A stretch of DNA of 64,000 nucleotides from the NCBI RefSeq assembly GCF_021991835.1, contig NZ_JAHDAU010000009.1, forward strand, positions 1-64,000. The letters run 5' to 3'. The stretch is from Polaribacter sargassicola. Its GTDB lineage: Bacteria > Bacteroidota > Bacteroidia > Flavobacteriales > Flavobacteriaceae. Below are positions 16,761 through 24,592 of the stretch, piece after piece. The position numbers and the translations under genes are program-made. Under the pieces are notes generated by a model that did not search any database, was not told where the DNA came from, and saw only the letters and a list, made by a program, of their open reading frames with translations. Every line of letters begins with the position of its first letter. Position 1 is the stretch's first letter.

Positions 16761-16936
16761 CGCTTATTATTGCTATTTGTTTATTAATAAGTTTGCGTTA
16801 AGGATTGAAACGGCATCCTTTTTTATTTGGTATTGCTGCCTTAGTAGCAATACCAAATAAAAAAGATATAGTGGAAAGTCTGACCTGAAAGGTAACGCCC
16901 TAAAAAAAATCGTTCAAACAAATGAACGATTTTTAA
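16759..16936 (+). ncRNA. Structured RNA resembling the Flavo-1 motif
   Basis: Directly after the DUF4268 gene several helices follow in order. AACGC/GCGTT with TTATTA/TAATAA lies around 16759-16799. AGGAT (16801-16805) pairs with ATCCT (16815-16819), enclosing TGAAACGGC. A 19-bp perfect hairpin (16819-16837 with 16846-16864) has an 8-base loop. Then come GTGGAAAGTCTGACC, ACCT-GAAA-GGT (16883-16893) and AACGCCC. An intrinsic terminator (16906-16934) closes it. The strings GATTGAAACGGCATCC, AGTGGAAAG..TGACCTG and GGTAACGCCC fit my memory of a conserved flavobacterial non-coding RNA. The exact name and 5' end are uncertain. Confidence 0.55.
16906..16934 (+). terminator. Terminator of the structured RNA
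   Basis: AAAATCGTTCA (16906-16916) and TGAACGATTTT (16923-16933) form an 11-bp stem with a 6-base loop. The stem is also A/T-symmetrical, so it could stop the convergent DUF4870 gene. Confidence 0.75.
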
Positions 16937-16955
16937 TGCACTTTTCCTTCTTTCT

Positions 16956-17294
16956 TTACTTTATAAATTTTATGCTTAACGGATAATTTGGTTCTTGATT
17001 GTTACTTACTTTAATTGCATTAATTATTGGAAAAATTAAATAGAAAAATCCGATTGCAATTAGTCCTAATATTCCTAATCCTAAAAGTAAAATTAGCGGA
17101 ATACAGATTAATATATAAATGAACATAGATATTCTAAAATTTATAATTGCTTTACCATGCTCATCCATTCCAAAAACTTCGTCTTTTTTAGTTAGCCATA
17201 AAATTAATGGAACAATAAAACCACCAATACCTGTTACAAAATCTAATAATTGACTTAAGTGTGTTAGTACTAATAATTGTTTATCTTCTTTCAT
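16956..17294 (-). CDS. DUF4870 membrane protein
   Basis: The 112-residue protein has three to four hydrophobic segments: about 13-33 (LDFVTGIGGFIVPLILWL), 53-70 and 72-92. It carries the typical DUF4870 features H-L-S-Q-L near the start, D-E-H-G-K-A-I-I-N-F in the middle, and a Y-P-L-S-I-K-F-I end. The family is related to Tic20-like small membrane proteins and has no established function. It stands alone, convergent with the structured RNA. Confidence 0.82.
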   Translation of the reverse strand: MKEDKQLLVLTHLSQLLDFVTGIGGFIVPLILWLTKKDEVFGMDEHGKAIINFRISMFIYILICIPLILLLGLGILGLIAIGFFYLIFPIINAIKVSNNQEPNYPLSIKFIK

Positions 17295-17414
17295 AAATTA
17301 TTTAAGTTTGGTTCTATTTATTTGACGACAACTTTCTTTATTTGTTACAATTTATAAAAAAATCTTCATATTTATCTAAAAATAAGCCATTAAGCTTTAT
17401 ATAAAGTATAAATA

Positions 17415-17453
17415 ATGTTAAATGGGTTAATTAACATCCAAATGGGTTAACAT
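17415..17453 (+). promoter_or_regulatory. Phased direct repeats upstream of dps, candidate operator
   Basis: AAATGGGTTAA occurs at 17420-17430 and again at 17440-17450, a 20-base period (two helical turns). TTAACAT follows each copy (17431-17437 and 17447-17453), and an inverted ATGTTAA is at 17415-17421. The block is 39-77 bases upstream of the predicted -7 element at 17492-17499, a suitable place for an activator of the dps gene. Confidence 0.45.
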
Positions 17454-17491
17454 CTAATTTATATGAGCAAAGCACTGTTTTACTTAAAAAA

Positions 17492-17499
17492 TATCTTTG
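17492..17499 (+). promoter_or_regulatory. Predicted -7 element of dps
   Basis: TATCTTTG, an exact match to TAnnTTTG, ends 30 bases before the ATG at 17530. No good TTG lies at the -33 distance, which would fit an activator-dependent promoter. Confidence 0.55.
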
Positions 17500-17529
17500 T
17501 ATCAATAATAATTTAAAACCCAAAACAAT

Positions 17530-18030
17530 ATGGATTACTTGAATATAGACAATCAAAAAATTTTACCTGTAGTATCAGAATTAAATGTACTACTAGCAGA
17601 CTATCATGTGTATTATCAAAAATTAAGAAATTTTCATTGGAATATTTTAGGAAAAAACTTCTTTGACTTACATAATAAGTTCGAAAATATGTATAATGAT
17701 ACTAGACTTAAAATTGATGAAATTGCAGAGAGAATTGTAACTCTTAAATACCACCCTATTAGTAAACTATCTGATTATATAGAGGTTTCTAAAATTAAAG
17801 AATCTAGCCCGTTATTAACCGATGAAGAAATGGTGGCAGAAATTATTGAAGATCATAGAATATTATTAGAACAACTTAGTAAAGTTATAGATAGATCTGA
17901 AAAAGCAAAAGATGAAGGTACAATAGATTTAATTGGTGCTTATATAAGAGAGTTAGAAAAATCTACATGGATGTTAAGTGCATGGTCTAAAGATACTAAA
18001 GAAGAACTAAATAGCAGTTTTGTAAAATAG
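17530..18030 (+). CDS. dps: Dps-family ferritin-like DNA-protection protein
   Basis: The 166-residue protein stores iron and detoxifies peroxide as a dodecamer. The intersubunit ferroxidase ligands are all present: H36 (NFHW), H48 (DLH), D63 and E67 (DEIAERI). The C-terminus is not lysine-rich, so strong DNA binding is uncertain and the main role may be iron and peroxide protection. It has its own -7 element with phased repeats upstream. An MscS-type channel gene follows 52 bases later on the same strand and may be co-transcribed. Confidence 0.92.
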   Translation: MDYLNIDNQKILPVVSELNVLLADYHVYYQKLRNFHWNILGKNFFDLHNKFENMYNDTRLKIDEIAERIVTLKYHPISKLSDYIEVSKIKESSPLLTDEEMVAEIIEDHRILLEQLSKVIDRSEKAKDEGTIDLIGAYIRELEKSTWMLSAWSKDTKEELNSSFVK

Positions 18031-18082
18031 TAATTTCTTTAAAAAAAAAGAAAATAAACATTTATAAAACTTAAAAATCATC

Positions 18083-18961
18083 ATGGATAAAATAATAGAG
18101 AAACTACAAAATTGGAAAGACATTTTTATAAAAAACATACCCAACCTTGCTATTGCAATGGTTGTGGTTGTAATTGCATACTTTGCTTCTAGAGCTATAA
18201 ATAGTTTTATTACTAAAACTTTAAGTAATAAAATAAAACAAGAATCTGTACGGAATCTAGTTTCTAGGGTTGCTTCTGCAATTATCTTTTTAACAGGTTT
18301 ATATATTGCAATGACGGTTTTAAAGTTTGATGATACTTTAAAAGCAATTGTATCTGCCGCTGGGGTGTCTGGTATTGTTATAGGTTTGGCCTTACAAGGT
18401 ACTTTATCTAATACTATATCTGGTGTTGTATTATCTTTTAGACAAAATTTAAATATAGGTAATTGGGTAGAAACCAATGGTTATGCAGGTGAAGTTATAG
18501 ATATAAACCTAAATTATTTTGTTATTAAAGAAGCAGATAATAATATGGTAGTTATACCTAATAAAACCATTTTAGAAAGCCCATTTAAAAACTATTCTTT
18601 AACCACAAAAATGAGAGTTGCTTTAGAATGTGGTGTAGAATATGGCGCAGATTTAGAAAGAGTAGAAGAATTAACAAGACAAACAATACAAGATAATTTT
18701 GATCAAAAACAATTTGACAAAAGTGTTGAATTCTATTTTACCGAGTTTGGTGATAGTTCAATTAATTTTTTATGCCGATTTTGGATAGAATCTGAAAATG
18801 CTCTTGAACGTTTAAAAGGAAAAAGTAAAGCCATTATAGAAATTAAAAAGGCTTTTGATAAAGAAGATATTAATATACCGTTCCCAATAAGAACTTTAGA
18901 GTTTACAAACAAATTAAATGTAAACAACGATATTGCTAAAAAGAATATTTCTGCTAATTAA
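18083..18961 (+). CDS. Small mechanosensitive channel (MscS family)
   Basis: The 292-residue protein has membrane helices at about residues 17-35, 60-80 and 87-115. The pore helix is glycine/alanine-rich (AAGVSGIVIGLALQGTLSNTISGVVL), as in the MscS TM3. The cytosolic beta domain begins with RQNLNIGNWVE and the VIPNKTILESPFKNYS block typical of the family. The channel releases solutes on hypo-osmotic shock. A terminator at 18995-19026 follows. Confidence 0.92.
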   Translation: MDKIIEKLQNWKDIFIKNIPNLAIAMVVVVIAYFASRAINSFITKTLSNKIKQESVRNLVSRVASAIIFLTGLYIAMTVLKFDDTLKAIVSAAGVSGIVIGLALQGTLSNTISGVVLSFRQNLNIGNWVETNGYAGEVIDINLNYFVIKEADNNMVVIPNKTILESPFKNYSLTTKMRVALECGVEYGADLERVEELTRQTIQDNFDQKQFDKSVEFYFTEFGDSSINFLCRFWIESENALERLKGKSKAIIEIKKAFDKEDINIPFPIRTLEFTNKLNVNNDIAKKNISAN

Positions 18962-18994
18962 TCTTATTTTTATCTTTCAATAAATTTTTAAAAG

Positions 18995-19026
18995 AAGCTC
19001 AACGTAAAATGTTGAGCTTTTTCTTT
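18995..19026 (+). terminator. Terminator of the MscS gene
   Basis: AAGCTCAAC (18995-19003) and GTTGAGCTT (19011-19019) form a 9-bp stem with a 7-base loop and a T-rich tail. The mnmE promoter starts at the tail. Confidence 0.8.
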
Positions 19027-19052
19027 TGGGATAAAATCTTTATGTATTTTTG
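19026..19052 (+). promoter_or_regulatory. Predicted mnmE promoter, possibly leaderless
   Basis: TTG (19026-19028) and TATTTTTG (19045-19052) match the Bacteroidota promoter with a short 16-base spacer. Only CAAT separates the -7 element from the ATG at 19057, so transcription would start at or near the start codon. Confidence 0.5.
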
Positions 19053-19056
19053 CAAT

Positions 19057-20451
19057 ATGATTAAAAACGATACTATTATTGCTTTGGCAACGCCTGCTGG
19101 GGTTGGTGCTATTTCTGTTATTAGACTTTCTGGTGAAAAATCTATTGATATTGTTGATGCTTTTTTTAAATCGATTAAAAAAGGAAAAACTCTTAAAAGT
19201 CAAAAAACACACACCATACATTTAGGACACATTGTACAAAATAATGTTCTTTTAGATGAAGTTTTAGTGTCCGTTTTTAAAAACCCAAACTCTTATACTG
19301 GAGAAAATGTGGTAGAAATTTCTTGTCATGGTTCTAGCTTTATTCAACAAGAAATTATTCAGTTGTTTTTACAAAATGGCTGTAGAATGGCCGATAATGG
19401 TGAATTTACCATGCGTGCTTTTTTAAATGGTAAAATGGATTTAAGCCAAGCAGAAGCTGTTGCAGATGTTATCGCTTCTAATTCTGCTGCTAGTCATCAA
19501 GTTGCCATACAACAAATGCGTGGTGGTATTGCAAATGAACTAAAAGATTTACGTGCTAAATTATTAGATTTTGCCGCTTTAATTGAGCTTGAATTAGATT
19601 TTTCTGGTGAAGATGTTGAGTTTGCAGACAGAACTAAATTTAAAGAATTAGTAGCTAAAATTACATTTGTTTTAAAACGTTTAATTGATAGTTTTTCTTT
19701 TGGTAATGCCATGAAAAACGGAATTCCGGTTGCTATTATTGGAGAACCTAATGTTGGTAAATCTACTTTATTAAATACACTTTTAAATGAAGAAAAAGCC
19801 ATTGTTTCTGATATTGCAGGTACAACTAGAGATGCTATAGAAGATGAAATTATTATTGATGGTGTTGCCTTTAGATTTATTGATACTGCCGGAATTAGAG
19901 AAACAGAAGATGTTGTAGAAAGTATTGGTATAAAAAAAGCTTATGAAAAAGCAGAAAATGCTCAATTAATTATTTTCTTAATCGATTCTAATAAGTACGC
20001 CTACTCTAGTGAGGAATTTTTGGCTGAAATAGAAACCATAAAAAAACGTTTTCCTAACAAACGCTTGCTTGTAATTGCTAATAAAATTGATACTTTGTCT
20101 TGCCATGATTCTGCAATTTTACAATCAGAAATTGAGAATCTAATTTTGCTTTCTGCAAAAAATAAAACTGGAATTGAAGAACTAAAAAACGAATTGACTT
20201 CTTTAGTTAATATTGGTGCTTTAAGTAATAATGAAACGATTGTGACCAATTCTCGTCATTTTGAGGCTTTAAACAATGCTTTAATTGCCATTACTTCTGT
20301 TCAAGAAGGTATCGATTTAGAAATTTCTACTGATTTATTTTCTATTGATATTAGAGAATGTTTACGTCACCTTGGCAACATCACCGGAGAGTACGATATT
20401 GATAAAGACATACTTGGACACATATTTGGAAATTTTTGTATCGGAAAATAA
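19057..20451 (+). CDS. mnmE: tRNA uridine-5-carboxymethylaminomethyl modification GTPase
   Basis: The 464-residue GTPase acts with MnmG to install the (carboxymethyl)aminomethyl group at U34 of certain tRNAs. The N-terminal tetrahydrofolate-binding domain begins NDTIIALATPAGVGAISVIRLSG. The G domain has GEPNVGKS (229-236), the switch DIAGTTRD, DTAGIRE and NKID. The chain ends in the catalytic C-I-G-K. I start at ATG 19057 because the family begins almost exactly there. An upstream in-frame ATG at 19009 would add 16 unrelated residues that overlap the terminator and promoter. Confidence 0.95.
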   Translation: MIKNDTIIALATPAGVGAISVIRLSGEKSIDIVDAFFKSIKKGKTLKSQKTHTIHLGHIVQNNVLLDEVLVSVFKNPNSYTGENVVEISCHGSSFIQQEIIQLFLQNGCRMADNGEFTMRAFLNGKMDLSQAEAVADVIASNSAASHQVAIQQMRGGIANELKDLRAKLLDFAALIELELDFSGEDVEFADRTKFKELVAKITFVLKRLIDSFSFGNAMKNGIPVAIIGEPNVGKSTLLNTLLNEEKAIVSDIAGTTRDAIEDEIIIDGVAFRFIDTAGIRETEDVVESIGIKKAYEKAENAQLIIFLIDSNKYAYSSEEFLAEIETIKKRFPNKRLLVIANKIDTLSCHDSAILQSEIENLILLSAKNKTGIEELKNELTSLVNIGALSNNETIVTNSRHFEALNNALIAITSVQEGIDLEISTDLFSIDIRECLRHLGNITGEYDIDKDILGHIFGNFCIGK

Positions 20452-20508
20452 TCTGGTTTTTATTAAAATAAAGCTAAGAGCTATAGCAAGAATTAATAGA
20501 CAAAAAAC

Positions 20509-21429
20509 TTATTTATGATATCCTTTTTTTCTAAGGTAGTTTAACAACACTTGTGGTCTGTCAGTTTGTATAATATCTACATTATTATTGATGTACCAAT
20601 CGTAAACCGAATTATCTAAAACTGCTTTTTCATCATCATGCCCAATATTGTGCTGTTTCCATAAAGCATTTACCCAAACACTTGCTCCTTTAGCACGAAT
20701 ATCATCAAAATAAGATAACAACTCTGTTTCTTCTGGAATTGTAAATTCAAAAGCGATGGCTAATTTATTGTCTAAATAATCATCAATTATCTCTTTAGCT
20801 TTTGGGTTTGGCAATCTAACAATAGGCATAAAATGAACTTTATCTAAATACTCTCCAAATTCTTTTTCTACAACATCTCTTGTTTTATTCCCTTTTATAA
20901 TCACTTGATTTATTGTGCCTGTTTTTTCTAAAAGTGCATAACATTTATCAAAAATAGCATAGCTTTTATCTAAATTGATTAATATTTTATCTTTTGATAA
21001 ATTTAATACTTCTTCTAAAGTAGGTATTTTATGCGTTGTTTCTACACCTAACCCATCAACTAAATTTAGTTTTTTTAAATCTGATAAAGTCCAATCTTTT
21101 ACTAAACCTTTGGCTTTTGTTGTTCTATCTATACTCACATCATGTATTACCACCAATTGCCCATCTTTAGTTTCTCTAACATCTATTTCTACCATATCTA
21201 CTCCCATATCTATACAGTTTTGGATAGCTTGTAAAGAATTTTCTGGAGCATTACGCCAATCTCCTCTATGAGCAACTACAATAATATCTTTGTTGGTTGA
21301 GTCTTCTAAATTAGTTAATAATTCTTCTATTGATGTAACTTTTTCTTGATCATTTATTATTCTGTTAGCTTCTTTTTTACAAGAAATTAATAGAGTTAAT
21401 AACGCTAATATTAAAAAATTTAGTTTCAT
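20509..21429 (-). CDS. Glycerophosphodiester phosphodiesterase, lipoprotein (copy 1)
   Basis: The 306-residue protein has a lipoprotein signal (LISC, C17). It carries the GDPD TIM-barrel motifs VAHRGDWRNAPENSL, VEIDVRETKDGQLVVIHD and DRTTKAKG, and a C-terminal IIQTDRPQVLLNYL. The family hydrolyses glycerophosphodiesters to glycerol-3-phosphate and an alcohol using HR, ExD and H residues, all visible. It would release phosphate and carbon from phospholipid head groups in the periplasm. Two more GDPDs and a purple-acid-phosphatase-like enzyme lie within 5 kb. Confidence 0.92.
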   Translation of the reverse strand: MKLNFLILALLTLLISCKKEANRIINDQEKVTSIEELLTNLEDSTNKDIIVVAHRGDWRNAPENSLQAIQNCIDMGVDMVEIDVRETKDGQLVVIHDVSIDRTTKAKGLVKDWTLSDLKKLNLVDGLGVETTHKIPTLEEVLNLSKDKILINLDKSYAIFDKCYALLEKTGTINQVIIKGNKTRDVVEKEFGEYLDKVHFMPIVRLPNPKAKEIIDDYLDNKLAIAFEFTIPEETELLSYFDDIRAKGASVWVNALWKQHNIGHDDEKAVLDNSVYDWYINNNVDIIQTDRPQVLLNYLRKKGYHK

Positions 21430-21663
21430 AATCTTTACCTTTATGTTGTTAATATTAGAAGTACATTTATTTGAAAGCCTAATAACAACATCAACAAAGA
21501 AAAAGATATTAATCTCTTTCAGTTTTAAATAATTGTAAAAAAAATATTTTCTTTTTTAACATTCTTAACTTAAAACTTTATTAATATTGATGTTAATTTT
21601 AATTACTTAAACAACTAATGTTTTTAACAGTAGTAAAATATATCCCTAAATAAAAAACGAAAA
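21430..21663. other. Divergent intergenic region between GDPD copy 1 and ychJ
   Basis: 234 bases of AT-rich sequence between divergent genes. I find no exact TAnnTTTG element on either strand and no notable hairpin. Confidence 0.3.
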
Positions 21664-22028
21664 ATGAAATGTCCTTGTAATCCTTCTAAATCATATGATG
21701 ATTGTTGCAAAAAAGCACATTTAAACATACATTCTGTAACTACACCAGAAGTTTTAATGAGGTCTAGATATAGCGCTTTTGTAATGGCTAATATAGATTA
21801 TCTTCAAAAAAGTCATCATAGTAAAACCAGACCTTCTAAACGTAAAAAAATGAAATACTTGCTTGGACAAAATCTGTAGAATGGATAAAATTAGATGTTT
21901 TACAATCTACCAAAAATACAGTTGAGTTTAAAGCTTATTTTTATGAAAAAGGCTCTTTGAATGTAATACACGAAAATTCTTTTTTTGAAAAAGAAAACAA
22001 TTATTGGGTGTATAAAAATGCCTTATAA
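21664..22028 (+). pseudogene. ychJ: YchJ/SEC-C family gene disrupted by a frameshift
   Basis: The first 71 codons give the YchJ N-terminus with the metal-binding SEC-C motif ([13 protein letters not shown], residues 3-15) and the block [21 protein letters not shown]. The frame then enters non-family sequence and stops at 21879. If one A is added to the seven-A run at 21844-21850, the reading continues as [22 protein letters not shown], then VEFKAYFYEKG and WVYKNAL to the TAA at 22026-22028, which is the expected C-terminal domain. The downstream half is well preserved, so the shift is recent, phase-variable or a sequencing error in a homopolymer. YchJ function is unknown. Confidence 0.8.
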
Positions 22029-22071
22029 ATTAAAATAGGAACAATAAAATTCTTTCTTCTAAAAAGTTAGT

Positions 22072-22962
22072 TTAATGGTGTAATCCTTTACTTCTTAAAA
22101 GTTCTAATAACATTTCTGGTTCATCAGTTTGAATTATATTAGCACCATTCTTTATCAATTCTTCAATTACTTTTTCTCCGTTTCCATAACGAATTTCTGC
22201 ATCTTTTTCTCCTAAGGTATTTATCCAAATTCTGGCATTATTTTCTTTTAAAAAATCGCCTGTTTCTTTAGTGTTAAAATCAGAATCTATATGAATTACT
22301 TTTGGACCAAATTTTACCATTGCAGAATCTGCCATTTGTAAAGAATATGCTCTTGGCATTAATTGTGCAGATTCATCTAAACTTTTAATACTGTCTAATT
22401 GATGGTAATCATTATCAAAATAAAAAACCTCATCTTTATTTCCATATTTATTTACCGCTTTTACCAACCCGTCTACATTATCAGTTTTCATATCTACATC
22501 AACCATAATTTTACCTTTTACTACCTTTAAAAATTCTTTAAAAGTTGGTACAGATTCTTTACTAACTCTTCCATATGGTGCTTTTAATTTAAAAGCTTTA
22601 ATTTCGGCTAAGGTTAAGTCTTCTACTTTTCCACTGCCCGTTGTTGTACGATCTATTGTATTATCATGCATTAATACAAGGTAACCATCCTTGGTAGTTT
22701 TTACATCAACTTCTATAATATCTACACCTAATTCAATTGATTTTAAAGTAGATGCTATAGAATTTTCAAAATTACCCATATGTGCTCCTCTATGAGCTGC
22801 TACTAAAACATTTTTAGAATTAGCATTTTTAAATTCATTTAAAGTCTTTGTTATATTAGTTGCTGTTTTAGGTAGTTTAGCAACTGAAACTTCTTTTTCT
22901 TTTACACAAGATATTTCTAAAATAAAAACTAATAAAACAATTATATACTTTGTAATTTTCAT
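22072..22962 (-). CDS. Glycerophosphodiester phosphodiesterase, lipoprotein (copy 2)
   Basis: The 296-residue protein has a lipoprotein signal (EISC, C19). The motifs AAHRGAHMGNFENS, VDIIEVDVKTTKDGYLVLMHD and DRTTTGSGK show a GDPD barrel, with the C-terminal ANIIQTDEPEMLLELL. It is a paralogue of copies 1 and 3 but only moderately similar to them. It lies 36 bases downstream of the purple-acid-phosphatase-like gene, so the two are probably co-transcribed: the diesterase would make a phosphomonoester and the phosphatase release phosphate. Predicted location is the periplasmic face of a membrane. Confidence 0.92.
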   Translation of the reverse strand: MKITKYIIVLLVFILEISCVKEKEVSVAKLPKTATNITKTLNEFKNANSKNVLVAAHRGAHMGNFENSIASTLKSIELGVDIIEVDVKTTKDGYLVLMHDNTIDRTTTGSGKVEDLTLAEIKAFKLKAPYGRVSKESVPTFKEFLKVVKGKIMVDVDMKTDNVDGLVKAVNKYGNKDEVFYFDNDYHQLDSIKSLDESAQLMPRAYSLQMADSAMVKFGPKVIHIDSDFNTKETGDFLKENNARIWINTLGEKDAEIRYGNGEKVIEELIKNGANIIQTDEPEMLLELLRSKGLHH

Positions 22963-22998
22963 TCTTTAATGATTAAAAAAATATTTGAAACGTCTAAG

Positions 22999-24390
22999 TT
23001 AGTTGCCTTTTTCTAAATCTTTCTTTAATCTAATAGCTGTGTCTGGCACTTTATTAATCAACGTTTTTTTACCATCCTTTTTAGTTATCTCAAAAGCATC
23101 ATATAATGTACCAATAGGTGTATAAGCACCATATTTAATAGTATCTTTTGATACTGTTATAATTTGAAAAAGCTGAGTATATTCACCTCTTCTAACCATC
23201 CATTCTTGATCTTTAGATTCGTACATTTTTGGTCCACTTACAGAAACTGCATATATAGTACCTGCATCTTCTACAACCGTTAATCCTTTACCTTCATTTT
23301 TAGGAAATCCTCTTGCATACGTATGATCATGACCTTGTAAAACCAAATCAACTTTATATTTATCTATTAAAGGCTTTATAGCTTCTCTTAATTCTTTGTT
23401 ATCACGCCCTTTTGCAGTAGAGTATACTGGGTAATGTGTTGTAATTACAGTCCATTTTTTTGTGTTTGATTGCAATACAGAATCTAGCCACTTTACTTGT
23501 GCGTCTCTTGCTTTTTTACTTTCATCAAATCCTTCGCTATCTAAAGAAATTATTTTCATTCCTTGATAATCTATCGCAAAACAAGTTTCTTTTAAAGATT
23601 CTATTGGTCCGTTTTCTGGCAAGGTAAATTGTGGTCTCCATAAAGAGGATAAAACACCTTTTCTGTATTCATGATTACCAGGAGTCATCATACTTGGTAC
23701 CGTTGCATGTATAAAACTACCTGCATAAAACCACTCTCCCCATTCTAAATTTGCATCTCTATCGTTAATTAAATCACCTGCATGTAGCATAAAATCTACT
23801 TGAGGAAATTGACGATAAGAATTACGAATAACTCTAGACCATAATGATTTTACGTTATTTTGAGCATCACCAAAATAAATAAAACTAAATGGTTTTTCTT
23901 CTCCAACATTAGCTGTTTTATATTGCAACCATTCACTCCAATAAGCATTATCTTTACCTCCATTACCTACTCTATATACATAAATTGTATTTGGTTGTAA
24001 ATTATTTACAACAGCAGAATGATATGTAGCTTTAACAAGAGGTTCTCTTCTATTTTGATTCTCAAATTTTTGGGATATTGCATTTACTTTTCTTACATCT
24101 CTTAATAAAAATTCTGGCCCATCTGTTGCCAAAGCTATTTCTACAACACCATTAGATACTTGTTGATCTGTACGCCAATTTACAGCTAAACTATGTGCTG
24201 CATCTGTTGTAAGGTTAGCTATAACTCGATCTGGTGTACTAGATGGAAATATTAATTTATGAGCAACTATAGAATCGTAAGCAGAATAATGTGTATGCTT
24301 TGTACCATCTTCATGTGTGTGCTGTGCTTGTAATAAAGAACCAAACATTATTGTTATTACTAAAAAAACTAAACTCCTTTGTATTTTCAT
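22999..24390 (-). CDS. Secreted purple-acid-phosphatase-like metallophosphoesterase
   Basis: The 463-residue protein has a signal peptide ending near LLQAQ (about 22). A histidine-rich stretch (HTHEDGTKHTH, about 23-33) follows, then a fibronectin-like N-terminal domain (about 50-160, VNWRTDQQVSNGVVEIA). The metallophosphoesterase domain is about 165-420, with the metal motifs GDAQNN, HAGDLIND, TPGNHEY, THYPVYS and GHDHTYARGF. This order matches purple acid phosphatases, which hydrolyse phosphomonoesters with a dinuclear metal centre. The His-rich segment could collect metal. It probably forms an operon with GDPD copy 2 and is divergent from GDPD copy 3. Confidence 0.9.
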   Translation of the reverse strand: MKIQRSLVFLVITIMFGSLLQAQHTHEDGTKHTHYSAYDSIVAHKLIFPSSTPDRVIANLTTDAAHSLAVNWRTDQQVSNGVVEIALATDGPEFLLRDVRKVNAISQKFENQNRREPLVKATYHSAVVNNLQPNTIYVYRVGNGGKDNAYWSEWLQYKTANVGEEKPFSFIYFGDAQNNVKSLWSRVIRNSYRQFPQVDFMLHAGDLINDRDANLEWGEWFYAGSFIHATVPSMMTPGNHEYRKGVLSSLWRPQFTLPENGPIESLKETCFAIDYQGMKIISLDSEGFDESKKARDAQVKWLDSVLQSNTKKWTVITTHYPVYSTAKGRDNKELREAIKPLIDKYKVDLVLQGHDHTYARGFPKNEGKGLTVVEDAGTIYAVSVSGPKMYESKDQEWMVRRGEYTQLFQIITVSKDTIKYGAYTPIGTLYDAFEITKKDGKKTLINKVPDTAIRLKKDLEKGN

Positions 24391-24524
24391 TATAGATATT
24401 TTTATAATATCAAAATTATTTTATCGCATAATAAAAACCTATTTCCTATTGTCAATTAATAGTTAAGTATTCGTTAGTTTTTTCAATTTTTAACAAAAAA
24501 AACGTATTTATTTAAACTACACAT

Positions 24525-24567
24525 TACATTAAATTAAACTCTACATTAAATTAATTATATAGTATTG
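24525..24567 (+). promoter_or_regulatory. Tandem 13-base direct repeats and weak -7 element before GDPD copy 3
   Basis: TACATTAAATTAA occurs at 24525-24537 and 24542-24554, a 17-base period. It is followed by TAGTATTG at 24560-24567, one mismatch from TAnnTTTG. The repeats occupy an activator-like position upstream of the start at 24593 and lie in the divergent region shared with the phosphatase gene. Confidence 0.35.
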
Positions 24568-24592
24568 ACACCTTAAACAAACTCCCTTAAAC

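Noticed and set aside
18007..18477. 156-residue minus-strand frame under the MscS gene
   Set aside because: It is the shadow of a clear MscS coding region, with an implausible composition.
19009..19056. Upstream in-frame ATG giving a 480-residue MnmE
   Set aside because: The extra 16 residues match nothing in the family and overlap the previous gene's terminator and a promoter-like site; MnmE proteins begin at the next Met.
21844..21850. Programmed -1 frameshifting in ychJ
   Set aside because: The A run is not placed as a standard X_XXY_YYZ heptamer in the incoming frame and I see no downstream stimulatory structure. Mutation or sequence error is simpler.
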